64,000 bases of DNA from Brachypterus glaber (taxonomy: Eukaryota; Arthropoda; Insecta; Coleoptera; Kateretidae): positions 12,871,986 to 12,935,985 of the forward strand of contig OY294046.1 of NCBI GenBank assembly GCA_958510825.1. Direction: 5' to 3'. Position 1 is the first letter of the stretch, and each line of letters starts with the position of its first letter. The notes beneath the pieces were generated by a model, which worked only from the letters and a program-made list of their open reading frames with translations, did no database searches and was not told where the DNA came from. The position numbers and the translations under genes were made by a program. Below are positions 22,900 to 33,034 of the stretch, piece by piece.

Positions 22900-23405
22900 G
22901 TATATTAAAGTACTAGTTTCATAACATAACAAAAAGTTTAGAAAACGAGCAGCTTGCGGCGAGTTTTCTAAAGTACTAGTACTCTAAAAACGTGTTATGA
23001 AACGAGTGCTTTATACAATTATTTCTATTTTGCTTTAAAATTTAAAAAAACTTACATTTAAATTGATGACTGAATTAGGGATTTTTGTTTTGGGTTGGCT
23101 TTACAGTTTACACTATGTTTAAAATTCTAAGAACAAATTATATTTTGATATATTTTACAGTCATCTCTTCTTTTTTCACTGCAATTAACTAGTCCACAAT
23201 TTTAACACGGTAAAAAATAACCCAAACACAATTTTCTTTAAAAAATTAAACTTTAAATCGACATTGACATTTGCACGAAAAACGTCAAGAGATAGCCTTT
23301 TGTATGTTGCCAACCCAACAGAAAAAAAAGTAGAGACCTCTTATGGGCCTATAAGAACACGCAAAATGCTGGTGATTATGAGTTTATAAGAGTCGCAAAA
23401 TAGAA
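22900..23405 (-). repeat. Hairpin-ended ~500-bp repeat, copy 5 (-)
   Basis: Full-length member but with part of the outer hairpin arm deleted (CATAACATAACAAAAAGTTTAG instead of the usual arm). It is opposite in orientation to copy 4, 1.2 kb away. Confidence 0.8.
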
Positions 23406-24375
23406 AAAAGTACATTAAATCCGCTACAAATTTGATGTCTTACTAAAAAAATCTTGACCGAATGCAGGTCAAGAAAGTAATTCATTCTTTGTTGAAGTTT
23501 CACCTAAAGAAAGACAAACAAAATAGGGTAGGAAAGATACTAAAATCTATTTCCTATAAATAAATACTTTCTTTTGAATTAGTTAAGGATTCACTTGTAT
23601 ATATGGCGAATAAAAAAAAAACTAAAAGGTACTTTTTAAACCTTTATTATTATATTATTCACAGTGCCAGAGCTAGAATAATGTTATACGGTAGTTTCGA
23701 ATTTTCAAATCAAATCAAAAATCGTTCTAGACAAAAAAATCTTGGATATAAATTTGTTTCATGAAAAAATTACCAACTTTTTTTTTGAAATGTCTTTCCG
23801 TCTGATGTCACGTTATTGTGTGCACGACAACTCAAGAACGAATAATCCGATCGACTTGAAATTTACAGAAAAATTAAAGTTCTACGAGGTGAAGATCCTT
23901 ATTGTTTTTGAAAGTAATCCCCCAAAAAACAAAAAAGTTATGGGTGGTTAAACTTAAAAAAAAAAACGTAAAAAGCCGAAAAAAAAATCCGATTAACGTA
24001 AGTTTTTAAGAAAAAATTACTTTTATAATAAGGATCAATTCTACCTATTTTGAAAGTAATTCTCCCAAAAAGAAAAAAAAAAGAAAAAAATTAAAAACAT
24101 TCTTTTTTAAAAAATTTTTTTTTTGAATTTTTTTTTTTTGTTTTTCCCAAAAAGAAAATTACACAAAAATTTTTGAAAAAGTTTTTCTGTTTTTTTTTTA
24201 CTTTGTTTTATTTTGTTGTTGTTTTATTTTTTTTTATTATTGTACCATTTACTATGAATAATATATAATGGAAGGCGTAGCATTACATATCTTTTTTGTA
24301 TTATATTTATGTGGAATTTGAACATAATTTACGAATACTTTTACACTATTTCTTTAGAGGTATTTCCTTTTGCAG
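23406..24375. other. Intron with poly-T/poly-A low complexity
   Basis: The segment 23740-23950 has a frame (GTCACGTTATTGTGTGCACGAC..) related in style to 41990-42110, a decayed dispersed repeat. From 23950 to 24240 the DNA is mostly A and T runs. The tract TTCCTTTTGCAG closes it as a splice acceptor. Confidence 0.4.
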
Positions 24376-24486
24376 GGCGAACAATTGACCTTTGATAAGT
24401 TTTCAATTTTGTGGAAACAGTTTTTCTTATCAGACAATGCTGAAGATCCTGGAAATTACATTTTTGGAAAAACTAAGTTTATTTAA
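24376..24486 (+). CDS. Calexcitin-like protein, terminal exon version A (36 codons + stop)
   Basis: After TTTTGCAG the exon encodes GEQLTFDKFSILWKQFF.. and ends ..GNYIFGKTKFI followed by TAA. This matches the C terminus of calexcitins, where the helix after the last EF-hand ends in a GN.LFG..K motif. The phase (0) fits the exon ending at 16888. A polyadenylation-type AATAAA lies at about 24765. A second exon of identical length with homologous coding lies 5.96 kb downstream, so this gene appears to have two alternative 3' ends. Confidence 0.85.
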   Translation, partial: GEQLTFDKFSILWKQFFLSDNAEDPGNYIFGKTKFI

Positions 24487-24928
24487 TAACCAGATAACAT
24501 AATTTTGGTAAACATCACCTTTTGTAAGTTACAAATTGTAACATAACTAACATTTGGACCTAAAAATGATTTTATTTAACTAACCAACTAACAATCTAAG
24601 ATTGCATGTTTTGATCTATAGATAAAGAAAATTCTCCAGACGGTATCCATACTCCTAATTGTCTGACTCCCTATTCTTATGAAAAAATATTTTTAAAAAA
24701 CTATTAAAAAAATACTACCAGAAGTAATTTCGTACTGTTGAAGAAATTATTGAAAATTCTATTGGAATAAACTACTGGACCAAATTACTGGACAAAGCTA
24801 TTGGACAAAACTATTGGCAGAAACGATTGGAGAAAAGAAAGTTACTAATAAAGAACTATTAGAAAAACTATTGTGGGAACTATTAAAAATACTACTACTT
24901 CTACGTAAATTAAAAGTTATTAACAGTA
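24487..24928. other. Probable 3' UTR and AT-rich DNA
   Basis: It follows the stop of terminal exon A. From about 24735 to 24890 short degenerate repeats of the phrase AAACTATTGG and variants occur. The candidate AATAAA at about 24765 would give a 3' UTR of roughly 300 nt. Confidence 0.4.
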
Positions 24929-25503
24929 CCCGGCGTACTTCCAGTTATAGTCCAGTCTTCAGGTCAATAAAATAGGCTTTAACTGAAAATAATTAAGCGA
25001 GTTTTGATTTTCTGTATATTGGGTAGGGTTTAAGGTCACAAATAAAAAAACGATTTTCCAAAGTTGCATTCGATTTGTAACTGTCATTTTTTTAACGTAT
25101 TTTCATAAAATACGGATTTTTCAAAATATCTCAAGATCGGTGCTTCTATTACAAAAAACGTTGTATATGAAAATAAAGAGGACCAATTTTACAAAACTTT
25201 TTTGTTTGACTTTTTATTTTTTCTACGACTTATAGCTAGGCACCGCCTTAAACGTTACACTATAGATTTTTAGTCCTAGGATGCACCGATCTTGAGATAT
25301 TTTGAAAAAATCGTTTTTTGTGAAAAAAACTTTAAAAAAATTACAGAACTTTTCAAATCGAGTTTAACGTCGAAAAATTGTTTTTTTATTTACGGCCTTA
25401 AACCCCTTCCCAATAAACCGAAAATCAAAACTCGCTGAATTATTTCCAGGTAAAGCCTCTTTTATTGCCCTGAAGACTGGACTATAACTGGAAATACTCC
25501 GGG
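24929..25503. mobile_element. 575-bp foldback MITE (CCGGCGTA family)
   Basis: The left arm CCCGGCGTACTTCCAGTTAT pairs with the right ATAACTGGAAATACTCCGGG. Inner pairs include GTCCAGTCTTCAGG and TATCTCAAGATCGGTGC. TA precedes the left end. Partial copies lie at 25915 and 37575. Confidence 0.75.
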
Positions 25504-25569
25504 AACAGGTTATTAATAAATAACTATATAACTATAGTTATTTATTATTTAGAAAACTATTATTTTAAT

Positions 25570-25601
25570 AATCCGTAACTCTTTAAAAAGAGTTACGGAT
25601 T
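25570..25601. repeat. Perfect 15-bp-arm hairpin
   Basis: AATCCGTAACTCTTT, a two-base loop, then AAAGAGTTACGGATT: a perfect stem in otherwise plain sequence. Confidence 0.85.
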
Positions 25602-25914
25602 ACTGTTGTTGTAGAATGAGGATGTAGTAGGGATGTTGGAGTATGGAAATTAAAAGTAGGGATGTTAGTCTGTCAAAGAGACTAATGTACGTGCATGTTC
25701 TTTTTTTAAATTACCTCACACTTTAAATTCAGAGAGCATCAACCGATTTATTTAAATTCAAACATTCAAATGATAGCCGAATTATAGTTGTCTTTTCATC
25801 TTGCCACATGCTGACGATGTTTGTATTTTACTGAGTTGAATTTATATGCAAAGTCGGTTCTTTTAGCCGAAAATGTTAGTGTAAAACAAGTAACGACTAT
25901 ATAGTCCTTATTAT

Positions 25915-25995
25915 TAGCAGTAGCCGGCGTATTTCCAGTTGTAGTCCAGTCTTCAGGTCAATAAAAGAGGCTTTACCAGGAAATAATTCAGGTAG
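25915..25995. repeat. Fragment of the CCGGCGTA foldback family
   Basis: It begins AGTAGCCGGCGTATTTCCAG and continues through TAAAAGAGGCTTTACCAGG and AGTTTTGATTTT; only one arm is present. Confidence 0.65.
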
Positions 25996-26460
25996 TTTTG
26001 ATTTTGGCATTTTTAGACAATATTTAAGTGATTTACTTTTTACTATGAAAATTTTAAAAAGATTAGTTGATAATTAGTAACTGTAACATAAAACTGTATT
26101 GTGTATGCTAGTTGGTTGCCTTGTCTTGCATTTATAAAAGAAAAATATATATTTGAATAGACCCATTTTTTACGAATTAAGTTCTACTTTTTAATATAAA
26201 ACGAAATTAAAATCCTCTATGTACCCACATTTCAGAAGAACAATTTTGATTTTTTTTTTTAATAAAAAATACTTGTTTTTAAAAAAAACTGATTTGATAG
26301 CTGATTTTGCGTTAAAAAATGAGAACTAAATATTATATAAATTTGTGAGTTAAGCCCCTTCCTAAAGGAGCTGGTGCCCTTTAAAAGCGCATTTTTAGAA
26401 TATTTTTTACTTCATAAATCAGAATCTGTTTTATTTGCGTAAAGATTTCACTGTAATATA
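25996..26460. other. AT-rich DNA, nothing recognised
   Basis: No gene. It includes a CCCCTTCCTAAAGGAGCTGG phrase near 26358, possibly a remnant of another foldback. Confidence 0.4.
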
Positions 26461-28181
26461 CAGAGCGGTCCAAAAATCAACCCCCCTTTTTAACTTTTGA
26501 ACAAGTTAAGATATCGATTTCAAATTTAGAACTCTTAAATAAGACAACTTTAGCTATCTTTTACCATATATTTGATACTTTCAGCACTAAAAATGTGGGC
26601 AGGGGGGCATGGGGGAATATTTTTTTAAAGGGGGGTCGTGTGATACATCATTTTAAAGAAAATAAAATTATCTATTGGACTGTATATTTTTTTGTGTTTT
26701 AAACAATTTTTTTAAGGTTTTAATTTTTTTATTTTTTGTGCTAAAAAATGCGATTTTTTAAGTTTTTTTGTACATTTTTATTTATTTCAATTAAAATTAG
26801 TTTAAAAGTATAATTTGTGTTTTTTCATCATAAAATTAGTCATTTAAAAAAAAAATATTTCATTTTTTTAGAGAAAGACAAGAATACCCACTTTCAACCC
26901 TATTTTAAACCAAAAAAAATATTTAAAAAAATTTAAAAATATATAGTTAAATGGAGAATTTCATAAGATTTAAAATGATTTATTACACGAAACCCCTTTC
27001 CATTAAAAAAAATATCCCTCCATGCCCCCCTGTCCATATTTAAGAGCTGAAAGTATCAAATATATGCTTAAGATAGTTTAAGTTGTATTATCAAATCAAA
27101 TCATTTATTTAACACCATTTTGATACAAAGTACATATGGCAAGTCAGGTCTATTTTACACTTTTATGTAAAATTTTATAAAAAGTAAATATAATACAAAA
27201 TAAAAAATATAAGATGTAGAGTACAACAATCCATACTTGCTTAAGAAAAAATTAAAATTAAAAGTAAAAAAAAAAACAAAAAAACTTAAACACTGAACAT
27301 TATACACTACACATTATATTAGTACAGTACAATAATAAAATTCAAATATGTAAACATAGATACCTAAGTATATAGATTTAATTAAAATAAAAATAAAAAT
27401 AATAAAATGCTTAGAGACTATACATCAAAATTATAAGAGTAAAACTCATTTAAATCATAAAAACATCCATTGATCAACATTGTTTTTACCCTATTTTTAA
27501 ATATATTGACATTATTTATATTTTTAATGTGACTGGGTAAAGCATTGTATAATGATAGAGAATTATAAAAAGGAGATCTTTTAAATTTTGCAGTATTATG
27601 ACGAGTAACCATTAACATGTCCTTGTTCTTTGTATTATACGTGTGCCACTTACAATTTTGATCAAAATTAGAGAAATTACACACATTTTAAAATATAGAT
27701 TGATGGTACAGTTAACAACTTGTTCAATTTAAAGGTATCTCTGCATGTTTCCCTATAGTCAAGGTTAAAAATTAATCTAATAAGTCTCTTTTGTAATATA
27801 AAAACTCTTAAAATGGAGACCGCAGAACCATAAGCTAAAATGTTATACGAGATATGTGAATAGGCAAGTGAGTAATATACATTAAGAATGGCTGGTTTGT
27901 GTAGCGAGCTTTTGAGCTGACGTATAGCAAAATACGCTTTGTTTATTTTTTTACATAAACTATCAATGTGTGGTTCCCAACTTAAATTTGCATCAATGAA
28001 GGTCCCCAAAAACTTTGTTTCAGTTACAAAACTAATATTTTGTTGAAGCTCAAAGGTAGAAGGAATTTGTTTATTAAAATGAAAATTTATTATATTATTA
28101 TTTAAGAGTTATAATTTTAAAGTCCATAACTCAACTAGTTCAAAAGTTAGGAGGGGAGGGGGTGACTTTTGGACCGCTCTG
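26461..28181. mobile_element. Foldback MITE (CGGTCCAAAA family) interrupted by a LINE
   Basis: The ends are CAGAGCGGTCCAAAAATCA and TGACTTTTGGACCGCTCTG, with TA on each side (26459-26460, 28182-28183). The left arm and loop run to about 27096 and the right arm resumes at about 28108. The complete uninterrupted relative at 34801-35490 shows what is missing. Both arms carry the GGGGGGCATGGGGG-type block. Confidence 0.8.
27097..28107 (-). mobile_element. 5'-truncated LINE, RT C-terminal region with one frameshift
   Basis: Minus-strand frames 28105-27677 and 27684-27418 together encode the end of a non-LTR RT. The words are TKFLGTFIDANLSWEPHI, SLAYSHISYNILAYG, LQKRLIRLIF, then NTKNKDMLMVTRHNT and FYNSLSLYNALP. 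The two frames overlap by a few bases, so one indel near 27680 breaks the protein. The catalytic YADD box lies upstream and was lost by 5' truncation. The protein resembles the longer copy at 54380-56269. A TATTA-type string on both sides suggests the target duplication. Confidence 0.75.
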
Positions 28182-28882
28182 TAGAATTAAATAATGTAAA
28201 CATTTAACATTAAAAATAAATTTAAATTTTTGACCTGGGGCGTAGTAATTGAGTGTCTCCCTAATACGGCTGTAATAATTTTAAGTCGGTTCCTGGTTAA
28301 ATATTAATTTTATTTATGACATAAATGGACAATCCTTATTAGTAGTAAAAAATTTATGTCATTAGTCAAGGGGTTCCGGAGTTGTGAAAAATATCCCAAA
28401 CATGTAGCTTAACCCATTAATTAATGGGTTAAGAGCGTTAACGCTCAGTGATACCAAGTGGTACTAACTGATTTCATAAAAAAAATAAAACAGAAATTAG
28501 AAAAAAAAATCTGTGCGCTAATACCAGTTACCAGCTAAACCAGTAAAACACATTAACGCTTAGTGGTATTAAGTAATTTTATACAAAAAAATAGGAAAAA
28601 AAATCCGGGCGCTAATGGAAAAATTAGCTCAAGGGTTCATATAAACTTTTTTCCCTTTTTCACGTAAAATCAGCTAAAATAATATTTGTTTAATCCTGTT
28701 TTTTTATTGAAACAAATAAAACTCGTTTTACAGCTAGAAAGAAAATTTTAAATTTGGTTTTATATTAAGAAGTATACATTAATTTGTAAATAAATGGGTC
28801 AAATAAATATTTTGCTTTGTAAAAACTCGCTAAATATACATAAGTGTGGTCCAGGTATCTGACTCAGTAATATCCTTGTCTA
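28182..28882. repeat. Palindromes and degenerate tandem phrases
   Basis: At 28408-28433 a 26-bp perfect palindrome (CTTAACCCATTAA and its complement) abuts a 14-bp perfect palindrome, GAGCGTTAACGCTC, at 28433-28446. The phrase TTAACGCT.AGTG.TA recurs about 115 bp later at 28553, with similar flanks, so a short decayed tandem unit is present. Confidence 0.6.
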
Positions 28883-29031
28883 AGTGCGTATTCACAGTCT
28901 CGCATAACAAGCATAATACATAAGAATGCGATACCGTGATTGGCTTACAAGATATATGACGGCACATAAAACCAATTACGGCATCGCATTGTTATGTATT
29001 ATGCGTGTTATGCGAGGCTGTGGATATGCCC
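28883..29031. mobile_element. 149-bp MITE with ~60-bp inverted arms
   Basis: CACAGTCTCGCATAAC on the left pairs with GTTATGCGAGGCTGTG on the right. The pairing extends inward through GCATAATACATAA and ATGCGAT. TA lies at each edge. The outermost bases are less well matched. A 91-codon frame over it is a shadow. Confidence 0.65.
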
Positions 29032-29552
29032 TAATACAAATTACCAGTAGTGGCGAATTTCCAGTACTCGCCGCGTCGACTCTAGCGTTGAGGCGAGGTT
29101 TTAAATATTTACATTTTTATTTCTTTTTATCTTGTTTTTTTTTAATGATTCCATTTAAACGAGTAAGGTGGAAAAAAAAGTTATCGACAAATAAAAATTA
29201 AAAACTTTCGTATTCTTAAAAGATAAAAATCGAATGTCATTTTTTTCTTTGAAAAACACCGATATATATACGTAGGTATAGTTAATATATATAGTTAATA
29301 TTGTTGTGGGTAACAAATTAGTTGTCAAATGTTTCGATTTATAAAAATTTCCCTCATAATTCGGCAAAATTATTCCGTAAGCTATATTTATGTGTTTATT
29401 TTCAACGTTGATGAGTCATAACTGAGTTTACGCCGAATACTGCAAATTACCAATACAAACTATGGTTTGAACTTGTTTTACACCAACATTTTTTGCAGTG
29501 GGCAACAAGGAATAATTTTACGGACGTTTACTAAACCATTGTTTTTTATATA
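29032..29552. other. Intergenic or intron DNA, no gene seen
   Basis: It starts in moderately GC-rich sequence (TACTCGCCGCGTCGACTC, about 29067), then is AT-rich. The small frames match nothing. Confidence 0.4.
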
Positions 29553-30404
29553 CAGAGCGTGCATTAAGTCTGGAATCACCCGAATAACTTTTTAGTTACA
29601 AGTAAAATACAAAAATCCTCAGACAGGTCGATTTATATTTTTAATTCTGCAAATTTTGGTCTAAAAAAAGTTATCAAAATTGGCACCCCCTTGCACCCTC
29701 ACCCCCCAACTTTTTTTTTCAAATAGCAACCTACCCCTTGTGATACATCATTGGAAAGGTAATTTAATAAGCTTTCCAACAGTGTATGATAAAGCCTAAT
29801 TTGTTAAAGGGTCTATGAAAAAACGCATGTTTTATTTAAACATTGTTTGTGTGAAATATTACGCATAATATGGTAATTGTTGCCCTATTTCCTACTTGGC
29901 ACCTTCCTGAGAATCTAAATAAGGTTGTTTTAAACTTATTGTAATATTTTATACCCTGTTGAAAAATGCAATTTTTTTTCTTTTTATTGACCAATTTTAT
30001 GTTTACTATTTAATCGATTTTAATCCCGTTTTTTTACTGTCCACTGTCAAAGAGCTGAAGGACATCAATTTGAACATTTATAGTGAACTAAAGTTATACT
30101 TTACATGTCTTTATAATAAAATAAATTGTGCATTTTATCATTAGCCCTTTACCAAATTAGGCTTTATTATACACCGTTGGAAAGCTTATTAAATTACCTT
30201 TCCAACGAAGTGTCACAAAGGGTAGGTTGCTATTTGAAAAAAAAAAGTTGGGGGGTGAGGGTGCAAGGGGGTGCAAATTTTAATAACTTTTATCACACCA
30301 TAATTTGCAAAATAAAAAATAAAAATCGACCTATCCGAGGGTTTTTGTGTTTTACTTGTAACTAAAAAGTTAATTGGGTGATTCCAGACTTAATGCACGC
30401 ACTG
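29553..30404. mobile_element. 852-bp foldback MITE just upstream of a terminal exon
   Basis: The ends are CAGAGCGTGCATTAAGTCTGG and CCAGACTTAATGCACGCACTG, flanked by TA (29551-29552, 30405-30406). Arms of about 270 bp pair with few mismatches, including GGAAAGGTAATTTAATAAGC and its inverse. It ends 40 bp before the exon at 30445, so it supplies or adjoins the branch-point region. Confidence 0.85.
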
Positions 30405-30444
30405 TATAATGTTTATAATAACGTTTTTTTATTATTTTTTTCAG

Positions 30445-30555
30445 GGACGATCCCAAGTCAACTACGATCAATTCGTTCTTTTGTGGAAACAATTTTTCAT
30501 GTCGGAAAATGCCAATGATCCTGGAAACTATATTTTTGGAAAAACTAAATTTTAA
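30445..30555 (+). CDS. Calexcitin-like protein, terminal exon version B (36 codons + stop)
   Basis: After TTTTTTTCAG the exon encodes GRSQVNYDQFVLLWKQFF.. and ends ..GNYIFGKTKF followed by TAA. It has the same length (111 nt with stop) and phase as version A and is clearly homologous: WKQFF, S.NA.DPGNYIFGKTKF are shared, while the first ten codons differ most. Version B has one extra residue early and lacks the last isoleucine. Synonymous changes are frequent (for instance AAC TAT against AAT TAC), so the duplication is old and the protein sequence has been kept. AATAAA at about 30802 could be its poly(A) signal. Either exon could splice to 16888, giving two isoforms. Confidence 0.85.
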   Translation, partial: GRSQVNYDQFVLLWKQFFMSENANDPGNYIFGKTKF

Positions 30556-31353
30556 CCCTTCAGTTTGTATCTACACTATTAATGTAATTTTTCTTAATAC
30601 TACATGTTTTGTAAGTTTAAAATTTAAAACTGTTTAATTTTAAGAGTCTAGTTTCAATATCGGATGTCCTGTACTAAATGAATGCTGATTTTTATTAAAT
30701 TATTTCAAATTTTAATACTAAAAAAAAATCTGTAATCATTCAATGACCACTGTAATTAATAATGTTGTAATTATGTTTAAGTGGCCACTTAGATAAAAAT
30801 AATAAAATAGTTAACATTTCAACCTCAAAACTTTGATTTATTAAAATTGAATTTCAACTAAAAAAGTTGAAATTTTAGATTTTTTGTAAAAGTTAAAACT
30901 TCGACTTTTATTGAAACTTAATTTTTTTTAAGTTGAACTTAATAATTTAATTTTTAAACATTTTTAAGGTTTTCAACATTAAAAGTTAAAACTTAAAAAC
31001 CCAAAAATTTCAAATTAAAAGTTTAAATTTTAAATTAAAAGTCAACATTTTTATATATCGATTGCTTTTCCTTAACTATGCATAAATTGTACAACAAAAC
31101 AAAATCAACATTTTAATATTTAGGGGGAATTTGTAGGTGGGGCACCCGATATTACTTATAACTTATTAGGTAATGTGTTTCCCTTAAGTATAAATTAAAC
31201 CCTTATCATACTTTGATCTGTACCCTTAGAGTATTTTATTTCAATGTTAGGTTATCTAGATGCGATCCATATCTATGCCAGAGGCGTAGTTATATTTTTA
31301 AAACCCAAAATCTCGGTCGCAAGTTTAAAACATAAATAAAGACCCCGTGAACT
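30556..31353. other. 3' UTR of version B and AT-rich flank
   Basis: The probable UTR runs to about 30820. From 30845 to 31030 the sequence is a low-complexity run of AAAAGTT/AACTTTT-type words. No further gene is seen. Confidence 0.45.
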
Positions 31354-32189
31354 GTAATAACGTTTTTATAATGTTGGAAAACTGTATAAAAGTACGTTAT
31401 AAAATATGTACAAATGTCCCGCTTTTTAACGTTAGAATTTAACCTTAATCTAAAGTAAGATTTTTAAGTTAATCTAAGGTTAGATTTTTAAGTTAGAAAT
31501 ACGTTATAAGTACGTTTAATTTCTAACTTTCGGAGGGGGCGTGGCCAACTAGGAAATTTCTACCTGCATCATAAAATGGCAGCTGGAGACAAATTTATTC
31601 ATATAAATAAGTGTTAATATATTTTAGGAATCATAATATTTTTAAACATAATTTCGTTACATTTATTTATAAAATAGCCATCTTTTTAGCTGGCCCTAAA
31701 TATTTTTCGTGTAATATGCTGTTATACTTCGATAAATACGTTTACCTCTCAGAAAAACTTTATATTTACTTAGTTAATATTTATTTATACATTCAGAATC
31801 TTAAAATATTTTTTCAATTCTAATACAGCGTTGCCAGACTTACTATAATTTTGACTTTTGGGGGATATTTTTGAAAACATTATAGAAATAATAAATAATT
31901 ATCAAACCTAGGCACATAGCTGTTTAAAATGAGTATTTTCTACTATAGCTTACGTATTAATATGGAAATTTAAAAAATATTTAAAGTTAGAATAAGGTTA
32001 GAAAAAAGTTAGAATTTAGTTGGGAAACTAACGTTAGATTTATGTATTTTACGACGTTTTTGTCAAACGTTAGTTTTTAAGGTTAGATTTATATATTTTA
32101 TAACGTTTTTGTATAACGTTTGAGACTAAACATAAAAATGTCACTAATCTAATGTTATTTTAAGTTAGATTTGTGTACTTTTCTACCAG
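31354..32189. repeat. ~0.85-kb AACGTTA-rich repeat, copy 1
   Basis: A close copy lies in direct orientation at 60331-61240 within the channel gene intron. Both carry CTTTCGGA.GGGG.GTGGC.AACTAGGA, ATAAAATGGCAGCTGGAGA, GCGTTGCCAGACTTACTATAA and clusters of TTATAACGTTTTTGT near the right end. TTTCTACCAG at the right roughly inverts GTAGTAGAAA at the left of copy 2, suggesting weak terminal repeats. Non-coding. Confidence 0.8.
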
Positions 32190-33034
32190 TGAATATATAA
32201 TATTGGTCTTTAGGGCTCTTAAACAAAGCGACACTTTTGAATAAATCCTTCCTGATAGAAATGTTTAATTATTCTAAAAAATGTCACTTCGTACGAAATA
32301 GGAAAAGAAAAACCAGGGCCGGCGAAAACCTGATTTGGCCCCCCTGACGATCAAAAAAAAAGCTCAAGAGGGAACCATCCATAAATGAGGTTGCATAATT
32401 TTTGACATTTTTTTACACACCTCCCTCCGTGTGCAAATAGTTTAATAGTTACAAATCGTGTTAGTGTTTTCAGAGAAAACTTACACTCGTCAAAAAAAAC
32501 TAACGTTACTAACGTTAGTAAGTTTTTGCAAGTATTTTAAATAAACTGTCACGATGTATTAAAATCCTCCCATTTACAAAGCTTAAAATCATTTGAAAAT
32601 GACCCCAAATATAAATGCCGGTAGGGTGAAATTGTACCTAGGTACGGATACCGGATACAGGATCCAGTATTCGTGGATACTGGATCCAGTATCCATGAAT
32701 AAAATACTAGGACCTTTACACCTAGAAAAAAATATAACGATGCCTTTGGCAAGATAGCAAAAATTTCTAAATTTATTATTATATATTAATGTTAATTTTT
32801 AAGTTATTAAATGTTACTGAAAAAAATTATATAAATTTATACTTATAATAATAGTATATTATGTATATCTTTATCCAGAATAATTATATCATTACTCTAT
32901 ACTCGTACCTTTCATATCCTATTTAGAGTACCATATAGTATCTATATATTAATAAAAATATTTCGTATATACTTATACATAAGCATAATATAAAGTGCAG
33001 TCTAAAGTTATACCCCACTCTTAATATTGGAACA
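32190..33034. other. Intergenic DNA with a short palindrome
   Basis: At 32660-32687 GGATCCAGTAT and ATACTGGATCC form 11-bp perfect arms around six bases, within a run of GGATAC phrases. AT-rich elsewhere. No gene. Confidence 0.5.
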
